From Cruorifilaria tuberocauda (lineage: Eukaryota > Nematoda > Chromadorea > Rhabditida > Onchocercidae): a DNA stretch of 64,000 nucleotides. The stretch covers positions 90,276 to 154,275 of the forward strand of contig JABVXU010000101.1 in the NCBI GenBank assembly GCA_013365365.1, written 5' to 3'. The notes beneath the pieces were generated by a model, which saw only the letters and a list, made by a program, of their open reading frames with translations, did no database searches and was not told where the DNA came from. Positions 48,508 to 61,976 of the stretch are shown here, one piece after another (the stretch's first letter is position 1; every line of letters starts with the position of its first letter). Position numbers and translations under genes: made by a program.

Positions 48508-51277
48508 GATAATGAATGAAAATAAGCTAATAAACTGTATTTGAAATATAAACGATTAAAAATTGAAAAAAAATAAAATAATAAAAATGACTGTAATGCA
48601 AATGATAAATATGGAATATCATTCCTTACGATTATTTTAAATTTAAACTTTACAAAGATAAATGAATAAAATTTCAGCGAGTTTGATAAGCTGAAAAATA
48701 ATTGGAAAATTCTTCCGTATAACTGTAATCTCTAAGAATAACTCATAAAATAATATAAAATATTGCATCATTATTTAATTACTATAATGAATTACCAAAG
48801 AATTTATCAACAATATTACTTTTTATCAATTGTATCTAAAAGTATCGTAAAATGAATTTTGCTTGATCAAATTAAAATATTTAGGACGCGCAAAAAAAAA
48901 AAGCATTTTAATAGAAGAATGTAATAATTTCATAATTTACATTCAACTTAAAAATGAAAAATTGAATTGCCTACGGCTGATTATAACTGTTTTGAAAAAG
49001 TTGCCTTAGAAGAGTGCTCGGGAAGCTACGCAAGAAATTTTCCTCAAAAATAATTTCTCAACACTTTTTCAAATTTCTATTACTGCCAATTAGCATTAAG
49101 TATCACTTCAAATTATTCTTTCCAAAAAAAAGAAACGGAAAATAATTTTTCTTTTTTTTTTTTAAAAAATTGATATTTTAAAATTTGCTTAGAAGTAGAA
49201 AAAGATAACAGAAAAGAACATTCCCGAAATTTCTCGCTTCAACAGCAATAATTAAAGCGGAAATATTATGTGGAAGCAGTTGTTCAACAGCAGTTTAAAG
49301 CTTTTTTTACATTGAACTGTGGAAAATTTAAAGCATCAGGAATTTGTACACTGAAAGAAAAATCTTTTTTATGGAATTGAAATATTAAATAAAAAAACTT
49401 TATGATATAATAGTTGTGATAAAAGTATGATTGAGAGATATTTAAATTAAGTTAAAATTCGTCTCTTCCTTTTTTTTTTGTTTAATTGATAATTTGATGA
49501 TGGGAAGATGGAAATCAGGTGATACTTTAAATTGTTCAAGTACTTCATTGATTTTTGCCCTTTTCATCATTATTACTTAAAGTATTGATTCTAAATCAAA
49601 TATGGTAAATGATTTGTAAATAACAAATTTCAATTAATTTAACTGAAATGAAAAAGGAAATGTTAAAATATACTTGTTCCATAAACAAAATGAGACGAAC
49701 AGATAATAAATTTCTTTTTTTTTTGTAATATGATAAATCTAGAAAAATAATAAGAGTAAAAGATTAGGAGTTAAATTATAAAGTAAAAAAGAGTAAGGAA
49801 AAGATACGAGTGAAGGAGAGTAAAAGATTATTGATAAATTTATTAGACAAGTAAGTAATGATAGAAGAATTAAGTAAAAGAATTTAACTTTTAAACTATA
49901 CATAAAATAAGAAAAGATGAGAAAATGAAAATCTCAAACATTATTTTACTTTTTAATGTTTTTTTTTTCTTTGTTACACAGAAAGATAAAAGTTTCCTTT
50001 GCTCTCGTTAGTTATTCATTTGATCATTTTATTTTAATGGATAAATATAAATTTAAACTTTATCCATCATTATGCAAAGGAAAGTTAGAAAAAATTTCCA
50101 ATTCATTTCGAAAGTAATTCTCCACATTTGATAAATATAATACTTGAAATATTTCAAAATTTTAAAGACCAATGAATGCTAGTAATAAATAATAACAAAC
50201 ATTAGAAAGCATAAAGTTTAATACTTTACTGATTTATTGTTTGCTGATTCGTCTTAATATCCCAATCATATCGTTGCTATTCTTTAACATTATAAATCAA
50301 AATTAATAACTTAAAAAGCTAGGAAGCTGATATCCTATTGATAAGATCACTTGATATGTGCTAGGAATATTACCCTGAATATGTAATAAGAATATTATGT
50401 GATAAGAGTGATATGTGATAAGAATATTGCCCTCAAACTCTGTTATCAATTTTTTCGTTTAAGTGAAATTATGGATATTTTTAATGATAAGATTAAGAGT
50501 AATAAATTTTAGGAAATGTTATTAGCATTTAGATCAAAAATTATTAAAAATGATATTTTAAAATAAATGAGGCATGAATATATTACTTTTTCATCTCATA
50601 AAATAATGCAGTAAGTGATTAAAGTAATTGAAAATATGGCATTGTTTGCATAAATTTTACTTAATGCAAAAATTTTCCAATCTAAGTTAAAATTTAAATT
50701 TTACAATTAATTTTCCCTTAACTAATTATTAGACTTGAAATGTTTAACTTAAAGCTTTCAGATCTTTGACGTTAAATTTTTTGACTTTTGCTTATCACTT
50801 TGCATTCTAACTTTTTGTTAGCGATTTCAATAACTTTTCCTTGTTTTAAAATGTAACTAAAAAAGTTACAAATATTATATCTATTAACAGTATGTATTAT
50901 CATTTTAATAAATTAAATAAGTCACAACTACGAAATTCCGTAACATTTAAAAATCTAATCAAAAAAAAAATCTGACAAGAATGTATTATCATTCTGATAA
51001 ATCAACGCTACAAACAAATTACAAAACAAAATTCCGTAACCATTTCAAAATCTGATAAATAATAAATTTTATGTGAGTTTGAAAAAAAGAAAAGAGAAGC
51101 AGCAAATCAATTTAATACCTAAATGATTCAGAAGTTTAATATAATCTGTTGCAATTCAATCATCGGAATTATTTTTTTTTTTGATTTTCAATTCAGAGAA
51201 TATCTCATGAGTCAATTCAGTTGAACAGAAAACTTTAATTGAATATATTAAACACAATTTCTTCTATAATTTCTTAC

Positions 51278-51309
51278 CTCTTTCTCTCTCTCTCTCTCTC
51301 CCTCTCCTT
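51278..51309. repeat. (CT)n microsatellite
   Basis: Nearly pure CT dinucleotide run. Confidence 0.9.
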
Positions 51310-53801
51310 GTCTTCATTTATTTTTGATAAAATATTAGTACAAAATTGATTATTGTTAATAGAGTATTAATATAGACTCTAATTAACAATCATGCAATTA
51401 AGGAAAAGTTATAATTTAAAAAAGGTGCGGGATTTGATCATTTATTTTAATATTTTAATTTCATTTTACCTAGTAGCAAACATGTTGCATTCGAACGATT
51501 ATAAGTATAACAAAATCAATTAACATTTGAATTTAACAGTAAACAATAATTTCCAAAAAATAAATTATAATTTGAAATTTTCAAAAAAACAATTTATAAA
51601 AATTGCAGGAGTTAATTTAATTAAGTCGATTTAGGCAAATTGGACAATTTCCCGGGAAAGAAATTCTCCCCTGACAATTGATATGATATAAAAGCCCCTT
51701 ACATATAAAATTTCATACAACGAATGATAAAATTGATTAGTTCAGTTCACTTTTCTCAAATAAATTATTCTATGTATTTCATTCAGTTTAATGAAGTCAA
51801 ATTAGCTTTAAAATTAATATTTATGAGATATTATTAATTTAATTCCTCGTAATATAATGAAATAGTCGGATATGAGAAACAATAAAACAATTATATAGAT
51901 TTTCCATTGATTTCACGAAGTGTAAACTTAGCAAAATCGAAATTCTACGTAAAATTGCAAAGTTCATATGATTGCTTTCCTTCTTTATCTAACTTTTACA
52001 TTTCTAAATGACCAAATGTTTTTTTCACTGAATATTACAAAGTATACTTACCGAAGAAATTAGCAATGAAAACCTTTCGGTCTATCGATAACAAATGTAG
52101 TAAGTTAATCATTAAAAACAAACTGATCAGACGTATTCGTAGGATTTAAAAGAAATCTGTTTAGGTTATGGATATAATTTGTTCAGTATCACGATAAAAA
52201 CATTCGTGAAATAATTAATATTCCGTTATCAATAATACGATAAATAAAAATAATACCGTATGATTATATAGCAGTTTAATAACAAAGTTTCGCATTCAGA
52301 TGCAATAAATGTAAGATGTGAAAAATATATGATTTGAAGAGGAAAGTATGACAAAATTCTCTGCATTTTTAAGTTTGCACAAAAAGTTATTTTAATTAAC
52401 GTCCGCTATTTATTTTGAGCATTTTCGTAAATACATATACAAATAGAAAACTAGAAAAATCTATAGCAACATAACAGCATTAGTAATAATATTTAAAAAA
52501 GGAATTAAAATGACTAAAAACCCACATAGCAACATAAAATAAAACTTCAATGATTAAAAGTAAATTAATGCAAACGAAATACCATACCGGGAAATAATTT
52601 TGAGGGAAGAACAGATAGAGAGCATGATATAATGGAGTATAATGAAAAAATAGAGTGAAAATCAAATGATAATTGCAATTTGGGTAAAAACAAATTGCTT
52701 TTAAGCTTGAATTAGCATTAAAAAGCAACTTATTTCTAAAAACTAAGCTAAAAATCATGCACTTATCTATTGGTTTCTTGAATATCCAGTAGCTACAGAA
52801 TACTCGATGTGAAAAACATTAATTAAGAAAACAGTAATGAATAAAAGTGAAGTTAACTAGAATTATCCTGACAATAGTTGTAATTTATTTGACATGAAAT
52901 ATTTAGAAAATCTCTATTCTCTGTCAAGTGATTGGAAACAATAACAGATAAAATGAGAATGAAAACAGAAAGAATCACTTGAATAACAAAAGGAGAAATT
53001 TAGTACAATCTGTCACCCAACCATGGCACATACAACATTGTCAACATATCAGAACATCACTATTTTTAACAAAAATTTATGATGATAACCTAGCCCACAA
53101 TGAGAATCGCAAACCAATCGTTCACCAAACTTCCAGTTTGACTCCATAGAAATCATTATAAGTATTAAGTCTGATGAATTTTTTTTCTGAGAGAAAATAA
53201 AAAAAGTTTGAAAGAAATAAGGAAATTAATAGAACGACTAAAATATTATCAAAACTATTCTGAATGTGTCTCAAATGATTAAATTCTTAACACTGAATAA
53301 AGAAGGAAAAAATTAACGGTAAGGATAAAGGAAATTATATTAGGAAAAAGATACCATGCACTACTCCCCCTTTCCAGTGCTTATCCATTTACTTTCTGTT
53401 TTCAGTCCTAATACTCCTGCAAAACGCTTCTCCAGGTTCACCTAAGCTTTTTCTCCTTGCACTTTTCCTTCTAACTCTTCGTCATTTAGCCGAGAATCAA
53501 GTTCGCTACATAAATTACATTTGATAACGACAAATACGAAGTAGTAAAATTGTGTAAAAACCATAAAAATTATATTGATAAAAAATTAAAAAAAGAATTA
53601 ATCCATAAATAATTCATTTGCATCATTTCATAATTGATTTCACTGCCGATCAAATTTAAAGTGCGTTGAAGCTATTAAATTTGATTGACATTAGAGTCTT
53701 TCTTTGAGAGAGAAAAGTCATTTATTTTTCGAACAAAAAAACTATAGCAGTTATTTAGCACACCGATTCTCTTCACTAAAAACTGTTAAATGACCCAATA
53801 A

Positions 53802-56800
53802 TTATTCAGCAGCATCATATGTAAGTGAAAATACTGTGATAACATTCTTAGCTTCAGCAATTTTCCACCACCTCCCAAATTTGTGTTCCTGACCTACTGC
53901 ACATGCAACTTCTTCACCATCATCCGAAAATCTGAGCCGGTTGATAAAGCCACTCTAAAGAAAAAGAAAGTTCAAAATTAAAGTTGAGAGATGAGAACGT
54001 ATGACCGAATTTTTAAGAAAATGAAAGGCGTTGACATTGCACTAAAAATTAGAAATAAATGAGATTTAAACCAAATGATAACTACAAATGAACATGAGAA
54101 CTAGAAATCTATTATTCCCAATTCTTTTTTTAACAATGCTATGACTTATTGATGCCCGCTTTATCTTAGTTCTATAGAAATTTGTTTCACTTTACTAATT
54201 CTAATCCTCATTTATGTAAACTCATTACAAAACATGAAATTTTGGCTTTACTTTTTTTAAAAATAATCCGGACTTTTTACCATCCGAAGCCAAATTTAAC
54301 AAGAACTCACTTGCTCATAAGACAAAATATTTGTTATCGATTTATAATCTTCCGCAACTTTCCACAAACGAACAAATCCATCACATGAACCTGATGCAAT
54401 AAGATCAGTATAGCGTCGTGCTGCAACGGAAACAATCCAATTTGCCTGATTGTCAGAACCACGGCCATGCGCTTCTATTTGTGTACAGACTGGTTTCTTC
54501 TTAAAAACTGACCAAATACATAAACTTCTGAAAAAAAAAGCATGGAATAATGAAAAAATCCTCTTAGAAAATTAAAATTAAATGATATCATTTTAATGAA
54601 CCGAGTAAAATAAAACCGGAAATTAACATGAAATCATGTGAGCGCTATATGAATTTTGTAAGATTAATTATAATCACCTGTTTCCGCATGCTACTGAACT
54701 TTAAAAAGCAATCTTTCAATCGTCGTTTAATTTTGACCCCTGTTTCTTCCGCCAACATGTCAAAATAAAGGTAATAACAGTTTAACTAACCCATCAGCTG
54801 AACCAGACAGAAAATGGTCCTCATTGATAAGTGCCACGCAATCAATGCTAAAACATGTTGAATAACCATTAAATATTAAATGGCTATCCTCAGGTACCTT
54901 CCACAACCTCAATGTACGATCTTGAGAACCTGCGGTTATCAAACGTTCCCTGTAAATAAATTTTTTTCTCGCAAATAAATTTACATTCTCAATTATCTTA
55001 TTCTCAAAATATCTCTTCCCAATTTCTAGACAAATTTATAAGCTATTAAACCGGTAAATCAACAATAACAACAGAAATTGAATTTGTTATCAAATAACCA
55101 GAAATCCCAGGAAACCTACCTTGATAAAGAATCAATATCAACTACTGCATCAACATGACCAAACAGCGTATCTACGTATCCCATCTGCTCCAAATCCCAT
55201 AATTTAACACATCTATCTTTGGAACAACTGTACAACTCCTGAGTATTCAACCGAAATACCAGTCCTGTAAAATGATAAAAGTATTGTCTGTTTAATTTCT
55301 GGCTGTGCAATTCCTGAAAATTTCACGGATACAAAATCAAAAATTCAATGAATCTAAGAATCTGAAACACATAAAAAGTTACAAAATTACATAAGGTAAT
55401 AAGCAATTTAAGGTTATAAACTAACCAGTTATCGAATTCGTATGTCCAGTAAGATTTTTAACATGTTGCAAATTACTGAAATTCCAAACCCTTATAATAG
55501 TGTCGCTACCACCAGTTACAAGATACCGATCATTCGCCGAGATTGCAAGACAATATATTTGGCCTCGATGAGACATACAATTTCCTTTAACGTATTTTAT
55601 AGAAGCTACTATTTTCCCTTCTTCCAAGTCATCTGAAAAATAATACAGTTTCAGAAGAAGTTCCAAAGAATAGATGATTTATCTCAAAAATTTGAAAAGC
55701 GGAAGTAGTGAACATCTAATATTGCCAGAGCTTTTTACAATTGATCCCATATATATGGAAACAAAAAAATTCATTCAACATCTTTTTTTTTAATTCATTC
55801 CGCGTTAAACGGCAATTTATGATACTGAAGGTAAATTTTTAAGGGATTCAATTTTTTTCTACTATTACTATCGAGGCCTCAACATATCAGAGAATAGAAA
55901 ATAGAAATTTGAATCTCTGAAAGTACATCGTACGGGTGAATTGTGCCTAATAAACTAACACTTCGCTATCGTTGCATCCTTCGAGCAACTTACCACATAT
56001 CTGTTATCATGTGACATGATGACCGCAACAGTTGAGTACCTGAATTTAAAATTTGGCATTAAATAAGTTTTAAACGACAATATTATTCAACCCAATAACA
56101 TCAATCTTTCCAATGTTTCCGATAAATTTTTGATTCCTTTGCCTTATCACTTATAATAGTTAAAGAAGCAAAATTGATATGAATTTTAATACGTCTGAAA
56201 CTATAACACAGTAAAAAGCACATGGTAGGCGTAGTTAATATCCAATGGTCAAAGTAGAATGATATCTGTCAATATTCTAAAAATTAAAGTTATTAGAAAA
56301 AGTAATAAAAAGTCTTTGGAAAAAGTAATATAATATGTTTATCATTCATCAAGGAGGAACTTCATTCTTCATAAATGCTTGAATACTAACAGAAGGAAAG
56401 GCTAACCATTAACCGATTGCATTTCATTTACCATTGCTTAGAATAAGATAGCAAACAATCAACGAAAAAGTCTCTCCATATTTTTTGACATTTAGAAAGA
56501 GTTCCCATAAATTTTATGCAAAGAGAAATGTATGCGAAATTACATCACCAACCTATGGGCTTTATACTGTACCGCAGTACCACTCAGTCGTACTCCCTCT
56601 GCAACTTTTTGATGCCGAGTTGCAATTTTCGACAAAGCATCATCTCTTAAACGATGAGTAATTGCCTCATTATCGTAAGTTTCGCCTTCTTCATTCTGTT
56701 GTTCGGCCTAAATTATTACCCTTCCAAAATTGTAAATTTGTCAAAACTGAATGAAGCAAAGAGCATTGAAATAAAAAAAGATAGAATGCATCCCATGAAA

Positions 56801-57634
56801 TTTCACATCCAATTTTATACGGTCAACTCATGCTTCCATTTTTTATGTGATTTTTACCAATAAGTGCATTGCAACACTACCGACTTGCAACAGAATATTT
56901 GGATGTAAAGCTTTTCGATTACGTGAGGATAGATTTCCCACCATTAATAAATTTCCTTTCATATGATGAAATATCACAGAGATGTTTATGGATTAAAATT
57001 CACGTGTGCCACGTAGTATAAATCGTAAATTTTAAATATAATTGGTATTCTATATCCACAGGTATTCTATGGATATTAAATCTCAAATCCTTCAGAAAAT
57101 ACTTGAAATACCTGAATATCGTCCAATAGCTGTTTCGCTTTTCGATATGCCATTTCCTGCATGTCTTCATATTGCTCTTCATCACTTTGGTTTTCAACAA
57201 ATTTATTACCATCATCATAAAACAAATCATCTTCGTCCGAAGAAATATCCTCATTAGCCAATTTCGCCTTTCGTTTAGATAATTTTGGTACAGCTAACTT
57301 TCGTTTGAGCTATAGCAATAATGTTATTTACCAACAGAACGATGAAGGATGAACAATGTTATTAGTTTGTATGTCTCTTTTTGTAAAATTTCTAAGTTTA
57401 ACACTAAGACAGGATTTATGTGTTGCAAACAAATGTAGTCTTTAATATCGAATAATTTGAAAGAGTTGGCATTATGTGTTCGTTAAGCTTACATAATTTG
57501 ATTTTCAACATAAAATGATGTACAGAATAGAGATGACCAAATTTTTGTAACAACTCAAATTTTCAACAAAATACCTGATTTCTCATCTTTGTATCATTGT
57601 CACGATTGGATCGATTCCTAATGAAAAATGACAT
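53802..57634 (-). CDS. RRP9: U3 snoRNP WD40 protein RRP9 (U3-55K)
   Basis: Nine exons in transcript order: 57634-57575, 57309-57112, 56707-56553, 56039-55960, 55632-55426, 55264-55120, 54949-54791, 54527-54311 and 53954-53802. All phases agree, 457 residues (human 475). The N-terminus is basic then acidic (LAVPKLSKRKAKLANEDISS, DEDDLFYDD). Several WD40 blades follow: VVSCSKDATIAK, YLVTGGSDTIIRVWNF, LYSCSKDRCVKLWDLE, RLITAGSQDRTLRLWKVPE, HFLSGSADG, LIASGSCDGFVRLWKV and the terminal GQEHKFGRWWKI. The order and the WKVPEDSHLIFNG segment match RRP9. RRP9 binds the U3-specific B/C motif and acts in early 18S rRNA processing in the nucleolus. Exons 4/5 join through a TAT codon where a WD blade usually has W, because the donor chosen (GAAGT|GTTAGT) is the only one in phase. 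Confidence 0.93.
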
Positions 57635-57642
57635 ATTAATAC

Positions 57643-57650
57643 CTGAAAAA
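57643..57650 (-). promoter_or_regulatory. Probable SL trans-splice acceptor of RRP9
   Basis: TTTTTCAG|GTATTAAT on the minus strand, 9 nt upstream of the ATG of MSFFIRNRSNRD, with a long T tract. It is a strong spliced-leader acceptor candidate. Confidence 0.65.
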
Positions 57651-58653
57651 AATGTGTACGTATAATCACGTGACCTAATAATGAAAGTGAAAATAAAGCG
57701 TAAACTTTAAACAATAGCAACGCGTATCTGTCAGAGATAGAGACACCCAAATATTCCGACCATCATCTCACTATATCACAATCAGTCCATCTTAACATTA
57801 CTGAATGCTATAGAGTAAAACGTTCAGCGTACGCTGCGTGATGGCTAATGCTGTAAGTCATGGGGTATTTTGAAATGTTTTTTGTGGAGGGATAAATAGG
57901 AAGTCAAACTTCAATTTGTTTCGAAAGGACTGATTTGACTAATGAAATTTGAACTATTATGCATTCATAGGTTTGATGTACGGAGTAAAAATATTTTTTG
58001 AGAACGACGTTTACATTGGTACGTATGCAGAAATCCACCTCATTTTAGAATTCACGTCGTATGATATCCATTTATAATTATCTAATTTAGTCATAATTCG
58101 TTTAAGCTTGTATAATTTTCATAAATCTATTTTTTTTTGATAAAAATGTTCATAGAAATAACATATAACGAACATTGTTATTGTTCGTTATATGTTATCT
58201 TTATGAAAATTTTAATTCATTGTGCTATTTAAATTAAATAAATAGATGCAAATTTAATATGAAAACGACCATCGCGTTACCTTTCCACAACTATCTAACA
58301 TACACCACTTGGTTTTCAGTGCATTACTCTCATTCATTGTTTTAAAGCTCTATCACTTCAACAAACAGATATCTGTTTGAAGCAACCTGAGCAACGCATG
58401 TTGAATCGTGAAAAAAGATCATTTTCAAAGTTATAAATAAATTACATATAACGAATGTTGTTGATATATGAATTCATTGTGCCATTTTAATTTAATAAAC
58501 AAATACAAATCTCGATCATGTCATTTACGTAAGGTAATTACAAAAGAAACTTTACTTTGGACTATAAAAGCTTCTTGCCGCAATTTTGTAATTTTGCAAC
58601 TTTTTAATAATGAATTTGAGAATCAAAATCAAATCATTCTTGAATAAAAATTT
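57651..58653. other. Intergenic region with a hairpin and a related partial copy
   Basis: Contains the 17-bp perfect hairpin at 58158-58198. A second block at 58444-58482 shares the ACATATAACGAA and AATTCATTGTGC motifs. No coding exon is visible. Confidence 0.5.
58158..58198. repeat. Perfect 17-bp inverted repeat
   Basis: 58158-58174 (ATAACATATAACGAACA) pairs perfectly with 58182-58198 across a 7-nt loop. Outer TTCATA/TATGAA bases extend the stem imperfectly. Confidence 0.9.
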
Positions 58654-59239
58654 TCAATCTTTCGGCCAAAATATCTGTGAAATGGTATGATGCATGTATA
58701 TGATTCGTATATATACGATGGCAATCAAGCCGATCAAAATTAGCATCCATAGAATCGAAATTATAGTAACTGTTGTCCAGAACATCTTTACTTTCCATTG
58801 TATTTCCTTCAGCGATCCATGATATGACTGTGATTTTTCGGATCTGCCGCTATCGTCACTTTCTGTAGGATCTTTCAGTACTTATTATTTGAGCGATGGT
58901 ATGTTAAAAGTCTACAAGTGCTTAATTAAGCGGAATTTATTATTTTTATAGGAACAGTTTAAAATTAAGCCAAAAAAATTCCACATTTTCCTAATTCGAT
59001 TAGATAAAAGTGCGGAAAATGGAGAACCGCTGGGAGAATGGAATATCAATGCACTATCGGTGCTATTGCTAAATCAGAACCTATGAAATACCTGTAGTAT
59101 TACTTATTCCGTTAAATGTAGTAATTGATATCGTCTGATTATGGATGGATTTAATATCTGCTAGAATATCCCGAACTGATAATTCGCCATATTTTACGGC
59201 AAAAAATAATACGAATAATTGTAATGTTAAAACAACCAT
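58654..59239 (-). CDS. Unrecognised small type I membrane protein
   Basis: Two exons in transcript order, 59239-59092 and 58880-58654, joined in phase 1, 124 residues. The N-terminus MVVLTLQLFVLFFAVKYGEL looks like a cleavable signal peptide. The short luminal part carries two N-glycosylation sequons (NQT at residue 34, NTT at 47) and a Ser/Asp-rich stretch. One membrane helix spans about residues 83-107 (FWTTVTIISILWMLILIGLI onward), with a short C-terminus ending IFWPKD. No family is recognised. The exon 2 acceptor (AATAATAAG) is weak. It is transcribed away from rps-9. Confidence 0.65.
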
Positions 59240-60080
59240 CCCTTCTTAATAATTAGATGAAAAATAACAGAATTAATTTTCTTTGTTTCATTTACTTTTT
59301 GATTGTTCATTTGTAGTTGCATTACGAAATATATGCATAAACTCGCCAAATGCATTAAAATAAATAAGTATTTGAAATTTTTAAATCTACTACCAAAAAT
59401 TTGCATTACATTTGGTACCATCCTCAGTCGGTTAGCATCTCTGAAGTGAAAGACAGAATAAACTCTGTCGATATCGAACTTTAATAACAATTGATCTGGT
59501 GAGTGGTTTTATCCAAAAGAGCTACAATTCACGGTTGAGGTCTTTGAACGAAAGCTTGGTTACTTGCCAATTGCAGCTGTTTGGGCTGATGAGGGATTTT
59601 GTTTGTTACAGTCTGTGTCTGTTTACGTCTGTTCCGCGTGCGTGTATTGCGTAGGGTCACTTCTACAAGAAATCGCTTTTACAAGAGGTTTACGGAGAAT
59701 TGCATTATTGAAATAAAGTTGGCAAATTTATTAGATTTGTTGGCGTTGAAATAACGATTGTTACACCATTTCATTTCGTGTCACTCATGCGCGACGCAAA
59801 ACATATGGAGTTTCTACTTATATATGTTTCGGTTAAAGTTTTTCATGTTTCGAAATATTTTGAGATTTCATGGAATATTTGTAATAGATTTCATGCGATG
59901 CTTGATACATTTTGAGGTGTGGAGCTCACTTACGTTGAATTGGTATAGCTTAAAAGTTGCAGTTAATAACGTCTTCACGAACCTTCGAAAATATTTGCTT
60001 GTGTGGTATAAAAGTAATTCAGGAGTATTGCTGAAGGTGTGTTGTAAGGTTCGATAGCTATTTGACGAAGGTAGTACGAA
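59240..60080. promoter_or_regulatory. Divergent promoter region between the small membrane protein gene and rps-9
   Basis: 840 bp between divergent starts. The segment around 59560-59680 is less AT-rich and contains TCTGTGTCTGTTTACGTCTG, a plausible proximal promoter element. An open frame at 59758-60057 starts at a non-ATG codon and has no homology, so it is not called. Confidence 0.4.
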
Positions 60081-61235
<1,155 letters not shown>

Positions 61236-61243
61236 AAAACTTT

Positions 61244-61249
61244 ATTAAA
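61244..61249 (+). terminator. Possible polyadenylation signal of rps-9 (ATTAAA)
   Basis: ATTAAA lies 9 nt after the stop codon, followed by a T-rich run and TTGTT. Short 3' UTRs are common for ribosomal protein genes. Confidence 0.4.
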
Positions 61250-61976
61250 ATTATTTTTGTTTGTTATTGTTCAATGTTGTCATGCTATGCCATCTTAAAG
61301 TAAATATTTTCGTAAATGTTTACTGCTTGAGAAGCTTCTCTTGAATATATCCTACAGTAACAGAGATTTTCGGATGGACGATGGTAATTGGGATACAGCA
61401 TATAAAATATGGAGAGGTCATTTTTCCGCCAGTTTTATGTCTTAAGTGGGGCATAGCAAGAAAACAGTTTAGTGATGTGATTCGATATTCTGATTTTAAA
61501 GATTTGGGTTAGTGATTAGTAAGATTATTTCTCATTCCGCTTTCGAAAATTGGATATCTTCACTTTCATCGACGATTTAGTAATCAGTATCATTCAGTTA
61601 GTTAGCACAACTACTCCGCAGAGAAAGGTCACTGAATCAAGTATTTCTCAGATGTTTCAAGAATTGACGGCGAAGGTTACATAATTCAGGATTTCCTTGA
61701 CACCGAAGTTCAAAATCGGCGAGTGTAAACAGTGACATTATGGATACGGAAGATTTGCCCAGTCGTATACACTGTTCGCATTCGTTCTCAGCCCAAGTCT
61801 ATAAAAAAATACTTTTCAAGCTTTGTTTAGTCTAATAAGCTATCTCTAGTCTTTGATGATTCGGGAAATTTCCAAGATTTTGTCCCTTTCTTCAATGGTT
61901 TCTTGGTAGCCAAAGTGACATTTCTGGTCGGTTGTTGTCGAGAAACGACAGGATTGAACTTTAAATTACTATAGCT
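61250..61976. other. Interval between convergent genes
   Basis: No spliced gene is supported. Two short ATG ORFs on the + strand (near 61376, MDDGNWDTAYKIWRGHFS; and 61740, MDTEDLPSRIHCSHSF) look protein-like but are 20-30 codons long, with no splice sites I can defend. Confidence 0.4.

Larger units (their letters stand above)
44765..53801. other. 9-kb interval without a convincing protein gene
   Basis: Apart from the repeats, the MITE-like element and the orphan exon block listed separately, the sequence is AT-rich with scattered polypurine and poly-A/T tracts. Open frames such as 52480-52758 (-) are hydrophobic and AT-driven and have no splice context. It probably contains the Rab11-FIP promoter and the RRP9 3' flank. 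Confidence 0.5.

Noticed and set aside
59758..60057. 99-codon + strand frame upstream of rps-9
   Set aside because: Starts at TTG, has no homology and lies in the promoter/5' region of rps-9.
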